Shown here: in pieces, positions 1 to 9,900 of the stretch
How positions within the stretch are numbered: position 1 is the first letter of the stretch
Layout: every line of letters starts with the position of its first letter
Assembly (NCBI GenBank): GCA_900556205.1
Contig: USNX01000003.1
Coordinates: 1-21,346, forward strand
From: an uncultured Collinsella sp.
Lineage (GTDB): Bacteria > Actinomycetota > Coriobacteriia > Coriobacteriales > Coriobacteriaceae
Direction of reading: 5' to 3'
Length of the DNA stretch: 21,346 nt
Notes under the pieces: model-generated
Seen by the model: only the letters and a program-made list of their open reading frames with translations
Databases searched by the model: none
Told to the model about the DNA's origin: nothing
Program-made: the position numbers and the translations under genes

Positions 1-1370
1 TCCGCGGCCTGCGTGCCGGCGGCACGGGCCAAATCATCGATTGCAAGGGTGTCGGCGCTCAGGGCGCGGTGACGTCCGTCGAGCGCGGGCTCGCCCGCCT
101 GCTCCACGGCAAGCGACTCGCCGGTGCGCATACGCCAAGCGGCGCGACGACCCCAGACGAGGGACTCAAGCAGGCTGTTGGAGGCCAGGCGGTTCTTGCC
201 GTGCACGCCGTTGCAAGCCGTCTCGCCGGCGGCGTAGAGCTCGGGCATCGAGGTGCGGCCGTCCTTGTCAACCCACACGCCGCCCATAAAGTAGTGCTGC
301 GTGGGCGTGACGGGGATGGGCTCGTCCAGGATGTCGCGACCGTCCTCCAGACAGCGCGCGCGGATGTTGGCAAAGTGCCCGGTCACCACGTCGCGCTCGA
401 CCGGGGCAAAGCTCAGCCACTCGTGCTCGGTGCCGTCCTGCTTCATCTGCTCGCGGATGGCGGCGGCGACCACGTCGCGCGGCTGCAGCTCGTCGGTAAA
501 ACGCTCGCCGGCGGCATTGAGCAGAATCGCGCCTTCGCCGCGGCAGCTCTCGCTGATCAGGAAGGTGCGGCCCGGCTGCGGCGAGAACAGGCCCGTGGGG
601 TGAATCTGCACGTAGTCCAGGTGCTCCATCGTAATGCCGTGCTCCTGGGCGATGTAGCAGGCGTCGCCCGTGAGCTGCGGGTAGTTGGTCGAGTGGTCGT
701 ATACGCCACCGATGCCGCCCGTCGCCCACAGCGTATGGCAGGCGTGAATCTCAAACGGCTTGCCGGCATGCACGCCCTCGGCGGCATTTACCAGCTCGTC
801 GGCGGGACGAGCCGAATCGTCCTCGTCCACGGGAACGGCGATGACGCCGGTGCACACCGTGGCGCCGTCGCGCTCGCCGGTCAGAATGTCGGTCATGGCC
901 ACGTGCTCAAGAATCTGCACGTTGTCCAGCTTGCGCACGGCCTGGAGCAGCTTGGTCGTAATCTCCTTACCCGTAATGTCGGCATGGAAGGCGATACGCG
1001 GGCGGCTGTGCGCGCCCTCGCGAGTGAAGTCGAGGCTGCCATCGGCCTTGCGCTCAAAGTCCACGCCCATGGCCAGCAGGTCGTTGATGACCGAACGGCT
1101 CGAGCGGATCATGATGTCGACGCTCTCGCAACGGTTCTCGTAATGGCCGGCGTGCATGGTGTCCTCAAAGAAGGCGTCGTAGTCCGAGCCCTCGGGCAGC
1201 ACGCAGATACCGCCCTGCGCGAGCATCGAATCGCACTCGTCGACGGCGCCCTTGGAGAGCATGATCACGCGCGTGCTCTTCGGCAGATTGAGAGCCGCGT
1301 ACAGGCCCGCCACGCCGCAGCCGGCAATGACGACGTCGCACTCCATATCGAGGTATTGCTTGGTTTCCAC
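1..1370 (-). CDS. nadB: L-aspartate oxidase, C-terminus cut by window edge
   Basis: This flavoenzyme oxidises L-aspartate to iminoaspartate, the first step of de novo NAD synthesis; NadA uses the product. Translating the minus strand gives an N-terminal FAD-binding fold (ECDVVIAGCGVAGLYAAL, a GxGxxG-type Rossmann motif), then HPTGLFSP and ISESCRGEGAILLN, the active-site region typical of the succinate dehydrogenase/NadB flavoprotein family. HYFMGGV and LYAAGETACNGVHGKNRLASNSLLE follow near the left edge. About 456 codons are present; the family is usually 500-550 residues, so the C-terminal helical part lies outside. I chose the GTG at 1370 because GAGAGGA lies 5 nt upstream; an in-frame ATG at 1346 lacks such a site. 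The gene starts 56 bp after nadA ends, so the two are probably co-transcribed from the nadA promoter. Family assignment is confident; the exact start is inferred. Confidence 0.95.
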   Translation of the reverse strand, partial: METKQYLDMECDVVIAGCGVAGLYAALNLPKSTRVIMLSKGAVDECDSMLAQGGICVLPEGSDYDAFFEDTMHAGHYENRCESVDIMIRSSRSVINDLLAMGVDFERKADGSLDFTREGAHSRPRIAFHADITGKEITTKLLQAVRKLDNVQILEHVAMTDILTGERDGATVCTGVIAVPVDEDDSARPADELVNAAEGVHAGKPFEIHACHTLWATGGIGGVYDHSTNYPQLTGDACYIAQEHGITMEHLDYVQIHPTGLFSPQPGRTFLISESCRGEGAILLNAAGERFTDELQPRDVVAAAIREQMKQDGTEHEWLSFAPVERDVVTGHFANIRARCLEDGRDILDEPIPVTPTQHYFMGGVWVDKDGRTSMPELYAAGETACNGVHGKNRLASNSLLESLVWGRRAAWRMRTGESLAVEQAGEPALDGRHRALSADTLAIDDLARAAGTQAA

Positions 1371-1389
1371 AGGAATCCTCTCCCTTGTA

Positions 1390-1422
1390 ATGCGACATAA
1401 GGGACTGTTCCTCATGTCGCAT
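1390..1422. repeat. Hairpin in the nadA-nadB gap
   Basis: Perfect 9-bp arms (ATGCGACAT at 1390-1398, ATGTCGCAT at 1414-1422) enclose 15 nt. The inner GGGAC/GTTCC stretches can pair further, one pair being a G-T wobble. There is no T-tract, so it does not look like an intrinsic terminator. It could be an mRNA stem that tunes nadB expression or an intergenic repeat. The GGGAC(T/A)G core also occurs in the hairpin at 16640-16718. Confidence 0.6.
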
Positions 1423-1426
1423 CGTT

Positions 1427-2452
1427 TTAGCGCGCTGCGTACTCGAGCATGCGGTCGAGCGTGAGTTTGGCCTGGTCGGCGGCCTCGTCCGACACGCCGA
1501 TTTGAACCTCGCCCTCGCCCGTCTCCAGGCAGCGCACAAGCTTTTCGAGCGTGATGAGATCCATGTTGACGCAAGTGGGCTGCACCGCGGGGAAGTAGAA
1601 CTTCTTGCCGGTGCCCTGGCAGCGGCGCTCGAGCTCGTAAAGCACGCCGCGGACCGTCACGATGATGAACTCGCTCGCGTCCGACTCCTCGGCATATTTG
1701 ATGATGCCGGCGGTGGAGCCGATGTAGTCGGCTTCGGCAAGGACATCGGCCTTGCACTCGGGGTGTGCCAGTACGAGCGCGTCGGGGTGGGCCTCCGTCG
1801 CATCGACGATCTGCTCGACCGTGATGATGTGGTGGCGCGGGCAGTAGCCGCTGTTGAGAATGACGTGCTTCTGCGGCACTTGCTCGGCCACGAAACGGCC
1901 CAGATTCTGGTCGGGAATGAACAGAATGTGCTGCTGCGGCAGCTCGGACACGATCTTGACAGCGTTGGAGCTGGTAACGCACACGTCACTCCAGCTTTTG
2001 ATCTCGACCGTCGAGTTGACGTAGCACACCACGGCCAGGTCATCGCCATACTCGGCACGGGCGGCATCGACCGTCTCGCGCTTGACCATGTGCGCCATGG
2101 GGCAGTCCGCGTTCGGCTCGGGCAGCAGCACGGTCTTGGTGGGATTGAGCAGCTTGGCGCTCTCGCCCATAAACTCCACGCCGCACAGCACGATGGTCTG
2201 CTGCGGCAGGCTCTTAGCGAGTTTTGCCAGGTAGAAGCTGTCGCCGACGTAATCGGCAACGGCCTGGACCTCGGGCGCCACATAATAGTGTGCCAGGATC
2301 ACCGCGTCACGTTGGGTTTTTAGTTGCTGAATGGCCTCGACGAGCTCTGCGGGCACCAGTGCCGCGCGCTCCGTTGCCGTCGTTGCCGATGCCAGGCCGG
2401 CCGCAATATCGCGTGCAAGCTCCGATGCATCCATGTTCGCGCTCTGTGCCAT
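1427..2452 (-). CDS. nadA: Quinolinate synthase
   Basis: This [4Fe-4S] enzyme condenses iminoaspartate with dihydroxyacetone phosphate to make quinolinate in de novo NAD synthesis. The 341-residue product shows the hallmarks of the family: ILAHYYVAPEVQAVADYVGDS near the N-terminus, VLCGVEFMGESAKLLNP, PEPNADCPMA, VCYVNSTVEIKSWSDVCVTSSNA, NSGYCPRHH, HPECKADVLAEADYIGSTAGI, and FYFPAVQPTCVNMDLITLEKL. By position the likely cluster ligands are Cys90, Cys204 and Cys294; the spacing resembles the longer Bacillus-type enzymes. The ATG at 2452 has AGAGGGG 5 nt upstream. A TTG codon at 2455 would sit too close to that site. The gene is first in an operon with nadB and has its own promoter and candidate operator. 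Confidence 0.97.
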   Translation of the reverse strand: MAQSANMDASELARDIAAGLASATTATERAALVPAELVEAIQQLKTQRDAVILAHYYVAPEVQAVADYVGDSFYLAKLAKSLPQQTIVLCGVEFMGESAKLLNPTKTVLLPEPNADCPMAHMVKRETVDAARAEYGDDLAVVCYVNSTVEIKSWSDVCVTSSNAVKIVSELPQQHILFIPDQNLGRFVAEQVPQKHVILNSGYCPRHHIITVEQIVDATEAHPDALVLAHPECKADVLAEADYIGSTAGIIKYAEESDASEFIIVTVRGVLYELERRCQGTGKKFYFPAVQPTCVNMDLITLEKLVRCLETGEGEVQIGVSDEAADQAKLTLDRMLEYAAR

Positions 2453-2487
2453 CAAGGCCCCTCTCTTTTGGCGAATCTTGGGGCTTT

Positions 2488-2516
2488 AGTATGACACCTA
2501 GGTTTACAGCTGACAA
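2488..2516 (-). promoter_or_regulatory. Promoter of nadA-nadB
   Basis: On the minus strand TTGTCA (2511-2516) and CATACT (2488-2493) are separated by exactly 17 nt, a good match to a housekeeping sigma factor promoter. The -10 box ends 35 nt before the nadA ATG, which leaves room for the ribosome site. The -35 box and the spacer lie inside the palindrome at 2494-2537. Confidence 0.7.
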
Positions 2517-2537
2517 GACAGCTGTAAACCTAGGTGT
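2494..2537. promoter_or_regulatory. Palindromic candidate operator of nadA-nadB
   Basis: Two perfect 19-nt arms, ACACCTAGGTTTACAGCTG (2494-2512) and its complement (2519-2537), flank 6 nt. The site covers the -35 box and spacer of the nadA promoter, so a bound repressor would block RNA polymerase. The inner part (TTACAGCTG and CAGCTGTAA) recalls, from memory, the operator of NiaR (YrxA), the nicotinate-sensing repressor of NAD genes in Gram-positive bacteria. The identity of the regulator is inference; the palindrome and its overlap are seen directly. There is no T-tract on either side to suggest a terminator. Confidence 0.65.
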
Positions 2538-2659
2538 AAAGTTGAAATAAAGATTCAATTACGGAGCGACCCATTTTAGAATTGGCGAGCTGAAAAGAGC
2601 CGAAATGGCTTCTTTCTAATATTTGAACCCTCTGTTTGATGCCCCAGTTTGAGGGGCCG

Positions 2660-2866
2660 TGGGCAAAAAAGGGCAAATATGAGTACTGTTACCAGATTAG
2701 TAGCAGCGTTTTTCGGTCCGTCAGGCCCATGAATCGCCTTTTTGGGCTCCGAATCCAGCGACAGGCATCCCAAAATCACGCTCGCGACGCTCCCTAGACC
2801 CGTTTTGAGCCTTATTTTGCTGTTACTAAAATAGTGACAGTACTCATATTTGCCATTTTTTGCCCA
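2660..2866. repeat. MITE-like element with long terminal inverted repeats
   Basis: The ends at 2660-2707 and 2819-2866 are inverted copies of each other, matching at 42 of 48 positions and starting TGGGCAAAAAA. The 111-bp middle carries no recognisable gene. Part of each arm can also fold back on itself (for example GTTACTAAAATAGTGAC at 2822-2838). An open frame of about 100 codons crosses the element on the minus strand but resembles no protein I know. The layout suggests a small non-autonomous mobile element or dispersed intergenic repeat. The flanking 2541-2659 holds no gene; I see only short inverted repeats there. Confidence 0.6.
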
Positions 2867-2885
2867 CAAGACCTCGCGGCGCCAC

Positions 2886-2919
2886 AAAAAAGGGGCCCGG
2901 ATGGCGAAATCCGGGCCCC
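2886..2919 (-). terminator. Rho-independent terminator of the surface-protein gene
   Basis: A perfect 11-bp GC-rich stem, GGGGCCCGGAT (2892-2902) with its complement (2909-2919), closes a 6-nt loop. On the minus strand it is followed by six T residues (2886-2891). It lies 18 nt past the stop codon at 2938, so it ends the full-length surface-protein transcript. Confidence 0.9.
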
Positions 2920-2937
2920 AAGGGGATGAGGAGGCGA

Positions 2938-3960
2938 CTAGGCGCGGCGCCTCATGGCGTATGCCAGCAGCAGAACTGCCACGCCGGCTGCAAGTACGCC
3001 ACCAGCCATGGCGTACATCCCATCGCCGACCGAAGGCATGGTCGCCTTGCCAGCCTTCTTCTTGGACTTAGAAGACGTGGTCGTCGTGGTCGTGGTGGTC
3101 TGGCTCGAATCGGGCGTCGGCTTGGCGGCCTCGGCAATGGTAAAGGTCGTCTCGGCCGTACCCGTGGTCGAAACCACGCTCAGCTTATGCTCGCCCACGC
3201 CAAGCGTCTTCACGAAGCTCGCCTTGAGCGTCACGATTGTAGAGCCCGAGGTAAGAACGAAGTTATCAGCACCGACTTCCATGTCGTCGACCAGCACCGT
3301 CTTGAAGTACTTGATCGGCGCGTTCGAGCGGAAGCTCAGGTCCTTGGCGGTGTCGACCGTAATCGCCTGGCCTGCACCCTCAATGATCGTGGGGGCCAGG
3401 ATCGCGATGTCCTCGGTCTTGCCCTTCTCGCCGCAGACAGTGCACTCCTGGTGCCTCTCGCCCTTGGCCTCGGTGGTCGCCGGCTTGTCAACGACCCACT
3501 CAAAGGTGTGCTCAGCCTTGTCGAGGATCTCGCCGCAGCGGCAAATATGCCAGTGGTTCTTGGCGTCGTGCGCCCAGCCGGAGCCGTCGGGTTCGTGCTT
3601 GAGCACGCCCTCGACCGTCACGTTCACATCGCCCTCGACGTCCTTGAGCTCATAGGTGCCGTCGTCAGCGAGCTTAACGGCCTTACCGTTGACGCTGACA
3701 GCGTAGTCCTTGCCCGTAAAGTACGCGCCGTCGATGCTGATGGCGAGCTTTGCAGAGCCGTGCCAGTCGAGCTCGGTTGCCGTCGAGGTGAGCGTGAAGC
3801 CCACCTGGTTGCCCGGCAGCGTCACGACGAGCTTGCGGCCAGCCTTCACGGTAACCTCGGTGACGGCAGAGGCATCGTAGTTGGCCTTAGCTTGGTAGCG
3901 CACCTCGTACACGCCGGCGGCGAGGTCCTTGAGCTCAGTCACGTCCTTGCCCACGGCCTG
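2938..3960 (-). pseudogene. C-terminal remnant of the giant surface protein, with anchor
   Basis: These 340 codons continue in the same frame directly after the amber codon at 3961-3963. They begin QAVGKDVTELKDLAAGVYEV, matching QAVPEGVAELSGLAAGTYEV of the preceding tandem unit. They hold the last LDWHGSA module, the fourth HWxxCxCG module (HWHICRCG ... CTVCG), one more beta-sandwich-like region, a linker with eight Thr in a row and a Lys-rich stretch, and a tail. The tail is MPSVGDGMYAMAGGVLAAG plus a hydrophobic helix ending in RRR: the layout of a sortase signal, but with MPSVG in place of LPxTG. The first possible restart is a GTG at 3954 with no clear ribosome site, so separate translation is unlikely. 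No other stop or frameshift is present, which suggests a recent mutation, a sequencing error, or some readthrough. Confidence 0.75.
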
Positions 3961-6900
3961 CTACTCGGCGGCGCCCTGAGCGCGCCACTCCATGGTGGCG
4001 TCGACGCCCGTGATCTTGCCGTCCTTCTTGCCGCTCACGGTCTCGGCTTCGGCCTGGACCACCGGCGCGTCCTGCGCGGCGTTCTTGATGGAGAACTCGC
4101 AGGTCAAGCCATCGGCGGGCAGCGTGTAGTTGCCCGCGGCCTTGCCCGTCAGCTCGGCGAGGGTCGCCGTGTACGGAGCGCCCACCTCGGTCTGGGAACC
4201 ATCGACGAACGCACCGAGGTCATCCTTGCCGATGACGTTGCCAAGCTCTGCCACGGGGCAGTGCTCCTTGCCATCGTAGACGAATTCTGTGGTACCCCAC
4301 GTCACGGTGAGCAGACGCCGGTTGATGATGAACGTGCCGTCATTGAGCGTAATCGCGTAGTTGGGGTTCGCGCCCTCGAGCTGTGTCAGGCGCAGAGCAT
4401 AGCCACCCTCGTGCACATCGTCACAGTCTTCGCGCTCGATCTCGAGCTCAAGCGTATCGTCCCCGACGAGCTCGCCAGAGGTGACCGACCACTCAAAGAC
4501 GGGGTCTTTCTCGCCGTAAATCTTGGAGGCGTCCTGAGCGGTGACCGTGATCGCGCGAGGCGTGACCTCGAGCGTCACCTGGCCCTCGACCGTCGCACCG
4601 CCGATCATCACCCTATAGGCAACGTCCAGCTTGCTAACGTCCTTGATCTCGGGGGCAGTGGTAGACCAGGTCTTGCCGTCGTCGGTGCTGTACTCGGCCG
4701 TCGCGCCCTCGGGCAGCGCGGAAGCATTGACCGTGTGATACGCGCCGTCGTATTCGCCGGAGTAACCGGGGATAGCAGCAGCCGGAATCTCCTCGGAGGC
4801 AAGGGCGCACCCGCAGACGACGCACTGACGGTGACCGAAGCCCTTCTCGGTCGCCGTGGGAGGCGTGTCGACAACCCACGTAAAGGTGTGCGCGGCCTCG
4901 TCAATCTTGCCGCCGCAAGTACACTCGTGCCAGTGCGTATTGTCGTCGGAGATCCACTTATCGCTCACAGCCTCGTGCTTGCGCACGCCCTCGACCGTCA
5001 CGTTCACGTCGCCCTCGACGTCCTGGACGGTGAACTCGCCGCGGTCGTTGAGCGCCACAGCGCCTCCGTTGACCTTGACGACATAGGCGAGGGAGTCGGC
5101 AAAGTAGCCGTCCTCGATGCTGATAGTGAGGGTGGCAGAACCATGCCAGTCGAGCTCGGTCGCGTCAGCCGTGAGCTTGTAGCCGACCTGTTCGGCGGGC
5201 AGCGCCACAGCGAGCTTGCGGCCCGCGGCAACCGTAACCTTGGTCGCGGCGGAGGCTTCGTGGTTGTCATCGGCGCGGTAGCGCACTTCGTACGTGCCCG
5301 CGGCAAGGCCGCTGAGCTCGGCCACGCCTTCGGGCACAGCCTGATACTCGCCCGATTCCTTGGCGCGCCACTCCATGGTGGCGTCGACGTCCGTGATCTT
5401 GCCGTCTGCCTTGGCGCTGACGGTCTCGGCCACACCCTGGACCACCGGCGCGCCCTTGGGCGCCTTCTTGATAGAGAACTCGCAGGTCAGACCCGTTGCC
5501 GGCAGCTTGTAGTTGTCCTTGTCGGCGCCCGTCAGCTCGGTGATCTCCGCCGTGTAGGTGCCAGCCTTGACTGCGGCACCGTCGACGTACGCACCGAGCT
5601 TATCGCCACCGACGACGTTGCCGAGCTCCGCCTGGGGGCAGTGCTCCTCGCCGTCGTAGGTGAACTCGGTGGTGGCGTCCCACGTCACGGTGAGCTCGCG
5701 CCTGTTGATGGTGAACTTACCAGACTTGAACGTAATCTCGTAGTTGGGGTTGGCGCCCTCGGACTGCGATGCCGTCACGGCATAGCCGCCCTTGCTCACG
5801 GTCTCGCCGGCCTTGCGGGAGACGGTGATGCCCTCAAGGGACTCGCTCTCGACGAGCTCGCCCTTGGTGACCTTCCAGCCCAAAGCAGCGGGATCATCGT
5901 CGCCGTAGGTCTTAGAGGCATCGGATGCCGTCACGGTGACCTTGCGAGGCGTCACCACAAGCTCTGCGTCACCCTCGATAGCGGCACCGTCGACGGTCGC
6001 ACGGTACTTGAACGGCAGGGTGCCGACGTCCTTAATCTCGGGAGCGGAGATAGACCAATTGACGCCACCGTCGATGCTGTACTGGGCCGCCGTGCCCTCG
6101 GGCAGGGCCGAGACATCGGCAGTGTGGACCTTGCCGTCATACTCGCCGGAGTAGCCAGCAACAGAGGCTGCCGGGATTACAACCTTCTCGGAGGAGTTGT
6201 AGTCACAGACGGTGCAGTGCAAATGCTTGGATCCGGACTTCTCGACCGTAGGCTTCTCGTCGATTATCCACTCGAAGGAATGCTCGGCAACGTCAATCCG
6301 CTCACCGCACGTGCAAACATGCCAGTGAGAAGAATCGTCGCTCTTCCAACCGGTGCCATCGGGCTCGTGCTTGGCGATGCCCTCGACGGTAATCACGGTG
6401 TCTTTCTCAACCTTAGAGAGCTGGTAAACACCCTGCTCGCTAGGCTTGATGGTCTCACCGTTTGCCTTAACAGCAAGATCCTTGGTCGCGTAATAGCCAT
6501 CCGTAGCCGTAAGCTTAAGCGTCGCAGAACCATGCCAGTCGAGCTCAGTCGCGTCAGCCGTGATCGTGTAGCCCGCCTGCTCAGCCGGCAGCGTCACCTT
6601 GAGCTTGGGCCCAGCGGCGATCGTAACGGTAACGATCTCGGAGGCTTCATAATTCGTCGTCGCCCCGTAGCACAGGCGATAGGAACCGGGCGCAAGATTC
6701 TCAAGCTTGTCGCCATCGACCAGATCACTTGCCTTGATGAACATCATCTGCTTGCTAGGCTTGCCCAGCATCATCGATGTATCAACGCCCTCAATCGTGC
6801 CGTCGTGTTTACCACTCACGGTCTCCGCTGTCGCCTTTACATTGGGAGCGCTATCCCGTTTGGCCTTGGCGATAGCGTACTTGCATTCAATGCGCGAAGA

Positions 6901-9900
6901 GGGCTTCCGATAATTAGCAAGAACTGCGTTCTCACCAATAAGATTGCTTACATACGCCGTATACGTGCCGGCATTTACCTTTACAGCATCAGTGACATTG
7001 AGAGACACGTCGTCGCCGTTAACCAGATTGGTTATCTCTGCCGTGGGACCCTGTTCTTGGCCGTTATAAACGTATTGACCAACATTCCACGTCACATCGA
7101 TAGTGCGACGCGTAATAGTGAACTCGCCCGCCTCAAACGTAATGTCGTAGTTAGCGTTGGCGCCCTTTTCCTGAGAAGCCGTCACCTTATACGTCTTATA
7201 ACCAGTCAGGACTTTCTCCCCCTCATCACGCTTGTACGTGATACCAGAAAGCGTATCGCCCTCCATAAGGGAGCCGGCCGTCACTTTATAGGTAAAGTCG
7301 GGATCCGGATCACCATACGTTTTAGAAGCAGTAGCAGGCGCCACCGTGATCGGGTACGGCGTCACCTCGAGCGTCACCTGTCCCTCGATGTCGGAAGCAC
7401 CGGGGGTGATCACCTTATAGTCGACAGTGGTCTTGCCGACGTTTTTGATTGTTGGAGTATCCGTTTTCCACGAGGCGCCACCGTCGATGCTGAACTGAGC
7501 CGTCGCGCCATCCTTAAGGTCGACGCTCACGGCATGCTCTTTGCCGTCATACACGCCGACATAACCGCCGATGCACGCCGGAGGAATCTCCTCCTTGCGC
7601 AGGACATAGCCGCACGTGGAACATTGATACTGCTTTAGACCAGGCTTCTCGCTGGTGGGAGCCGTGACTTCCTCCCAGCAGAATTCATGCTTGCCTTCGT
7701 TAATTTTCTCTTTGCAACGGCATACCTGCCAGTGGGTGCCATCTGAGCCCTCGGTCATAGACCACTTGCCATCCTTCGACGCGCAAGGACCCTCCGCGAT
7801 TGTGAAGGCGTTAGCCTTCGAAGCATAGTGGTTGTTGTCCTCCTTAAAGCGCACCTCGTACATGTCGGCGGACAAATCGTCGATTGAGGTTTTACCGGCA
7901 GGGACGGATTTCCACCCTTTGGCCCCGAATTTTCTCCACTCATAGGTCTCATTCAGGTTGGAAAGCGACCCGTCCTTGAGGAAATGCGCGCTTGGGTTCT
8001 TGACCTTGACACCCGTGCCAGCGCTAGCGATATAACGCCACGGAACAGGCTGGCTGGCAGGCGTGATCTCAATCTTAACCGATCCTCTCTTTGTCACATA
8101 GTCTTTCGCGGTGATGCGGTAATTGACCGTTACGGAACAGACCTCGTCCCCGTCATCACGCTGAACATCCGTATAACTCGGAGCCGCCGTTGTCCATTCG
8201 TCGCTCCCATCAACGTTGTACTCGATCGTCATGTCGGCAGGAGCTTTTTCCACCGAGATGTTGACGCCATGCGGCTGCCCGTCATAGACGCCCTCGAATC
8301 CCTTAGCCGTCACGTTTTCGAACTGCGTGCCCGTGATGGTCCAGCGTGCGAATGTCGAGCCTGTGTAGTTGCCCATGCCCTTGATATAGACCAAGTAGTA
8401 CGGGTAATAGGAATTGGAGCTGGGAGGATCGACCGCACTCACCGTGCTATACGTCGGGTCATTATCAATCTCGTAGTCACCATCTTTGACGAAATACGAC
8501 CAGCTTTGAGCGTCGTAGTTGTAGACCTTAACGGAGAAACTCGGCGTAATCGTCTTACCCGTCCACGGGTACGCACGAACTGTCTCACCATTGATCTTGG
8601 TGTCTTCTCCGCCATTATTGAATTCAAACGTGATCCCGCTGACATCACGCAAATCAAGCGGCTTAATCTGGAACTCGCGAGTAAGCGTTAGGGCGTCATC
8701 CTGGCCATCGACCCTAACTTTGGACTCGATACGATAAATTCCCGCATCGGTGGGAACCTTTTCCAGTGCCTCGCCCTTGCTGTCGCCCCACTTCGTAAGC
8801 TTATAATACCTGGATTCGAAGATATGAACGCTTCCTGTCGAGACGATATCGTCTCGAGCATAGCCGCTCTTATTCGACATCGTCAGTGTTGGAGCTACCT
8901 CACTGCCACTGTACGGAATGCCGAGCTTTCCTTCGCTCACCGTCGCCCCATCGATGCCCAGCTCGACGGCATAACCATTTTTGTAGTTGCAATCGCTCGG
9001 ACGCATCTTGCCGGAGCAGGTGACCTTCAGCTGACATGAGCTGTTGGCGGCCTTTTCCACCGACCACACATGCTCGTGCGGCAGGCGCATGGCGTACACA
9101 CATCCGTCGTCTGTCTTTCCGATGCCGACGCTCGGATCGTCCGTAGTAACACGAGAGCGCAGGTCGGCCTCTTCGATGCCGCAGGTGCCGAGTGGCCACT
9201 GCGTGCCCGTATAAGAGCCCAACTGATCGTCCTTAAGCGACAGCTGGACCTTACCTGTGAAGGATTCTGCAATGTTCAATTTGCCGAGGTAGTAAACCCC
9301 CGGGGTATCGAGCGCGAGACCTCGAGCACCCTTATCGACGTTAGTAGTAATGGTCGTGTTGCCAGCAAGCGTCACCGTTCCGCGAGCATACACAGTGTTT
9401 CGACGTGTATTCGCATCAGCATAGTAGTACGTGCCCTCGGCATAAGTATCAGAGATCTTGGTGTTGTTGAGCGTGCAAGCCGAGCCTTTAGCAACCGCGA
9501 TTGCACTCGTCATGACCATATCTTGCGTATAGTTCGCCGCCGGAACCCGCGAGTCCATTGACTGAACGAGGCAATTGTTGAGCGTGACATCCGAATTGTT
9601 GACGACAATATTGCCCGCATGTGTATGCTCGTTTGTATCCTCAACCCCAAGGCTCTTGCACCAAATCGATTCCTGCCTGTTGTTGTTAAACGTGCAGTTA
9701 TTGAGCACGACATTGGGACGGAACCCACGGCCCACAACGCTCAATGCGCCAGCGCAGTTATCACAGTTGCCCTCGAAAGTGCAATTGTTAAAGGTCGCGT
9801 CTAGACTCTTCCCGCTGTTCTGCGAACCGCGGATGGTGACGGGCGCAGGAGAGGCGGTGTATAGGTAAGTGCTGTTCCCGTAGTTATGGTCATGTCCATA

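Noticed and set aside
69..1400. A 443-codon plus-strand frame over nadB
   Set aside because: It is antisense to a clear L-aspartate oxidase with all family motifs.
2576..2887. A 103-codon minus-strand frame in the intergenic region
   Set aside because: It runs through both arms of the inverted-repeat element, has no ribosome site and resembles no protein I know.
3080..3103. An eight-Thr codon run as a possible phase-variation tract
   Set aside because: The codons alternate ACC and ACG in units of three bases, so slippage would not shift the frame.
2860..7638. A 1592-codon open frame on the plus strand, opposite the surface-protein gene
   Set aside because: It is antisense to a well-supported secreted protein and resembles nothing. 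Such frames arise from the codon bias of high-GC repetitive genes.
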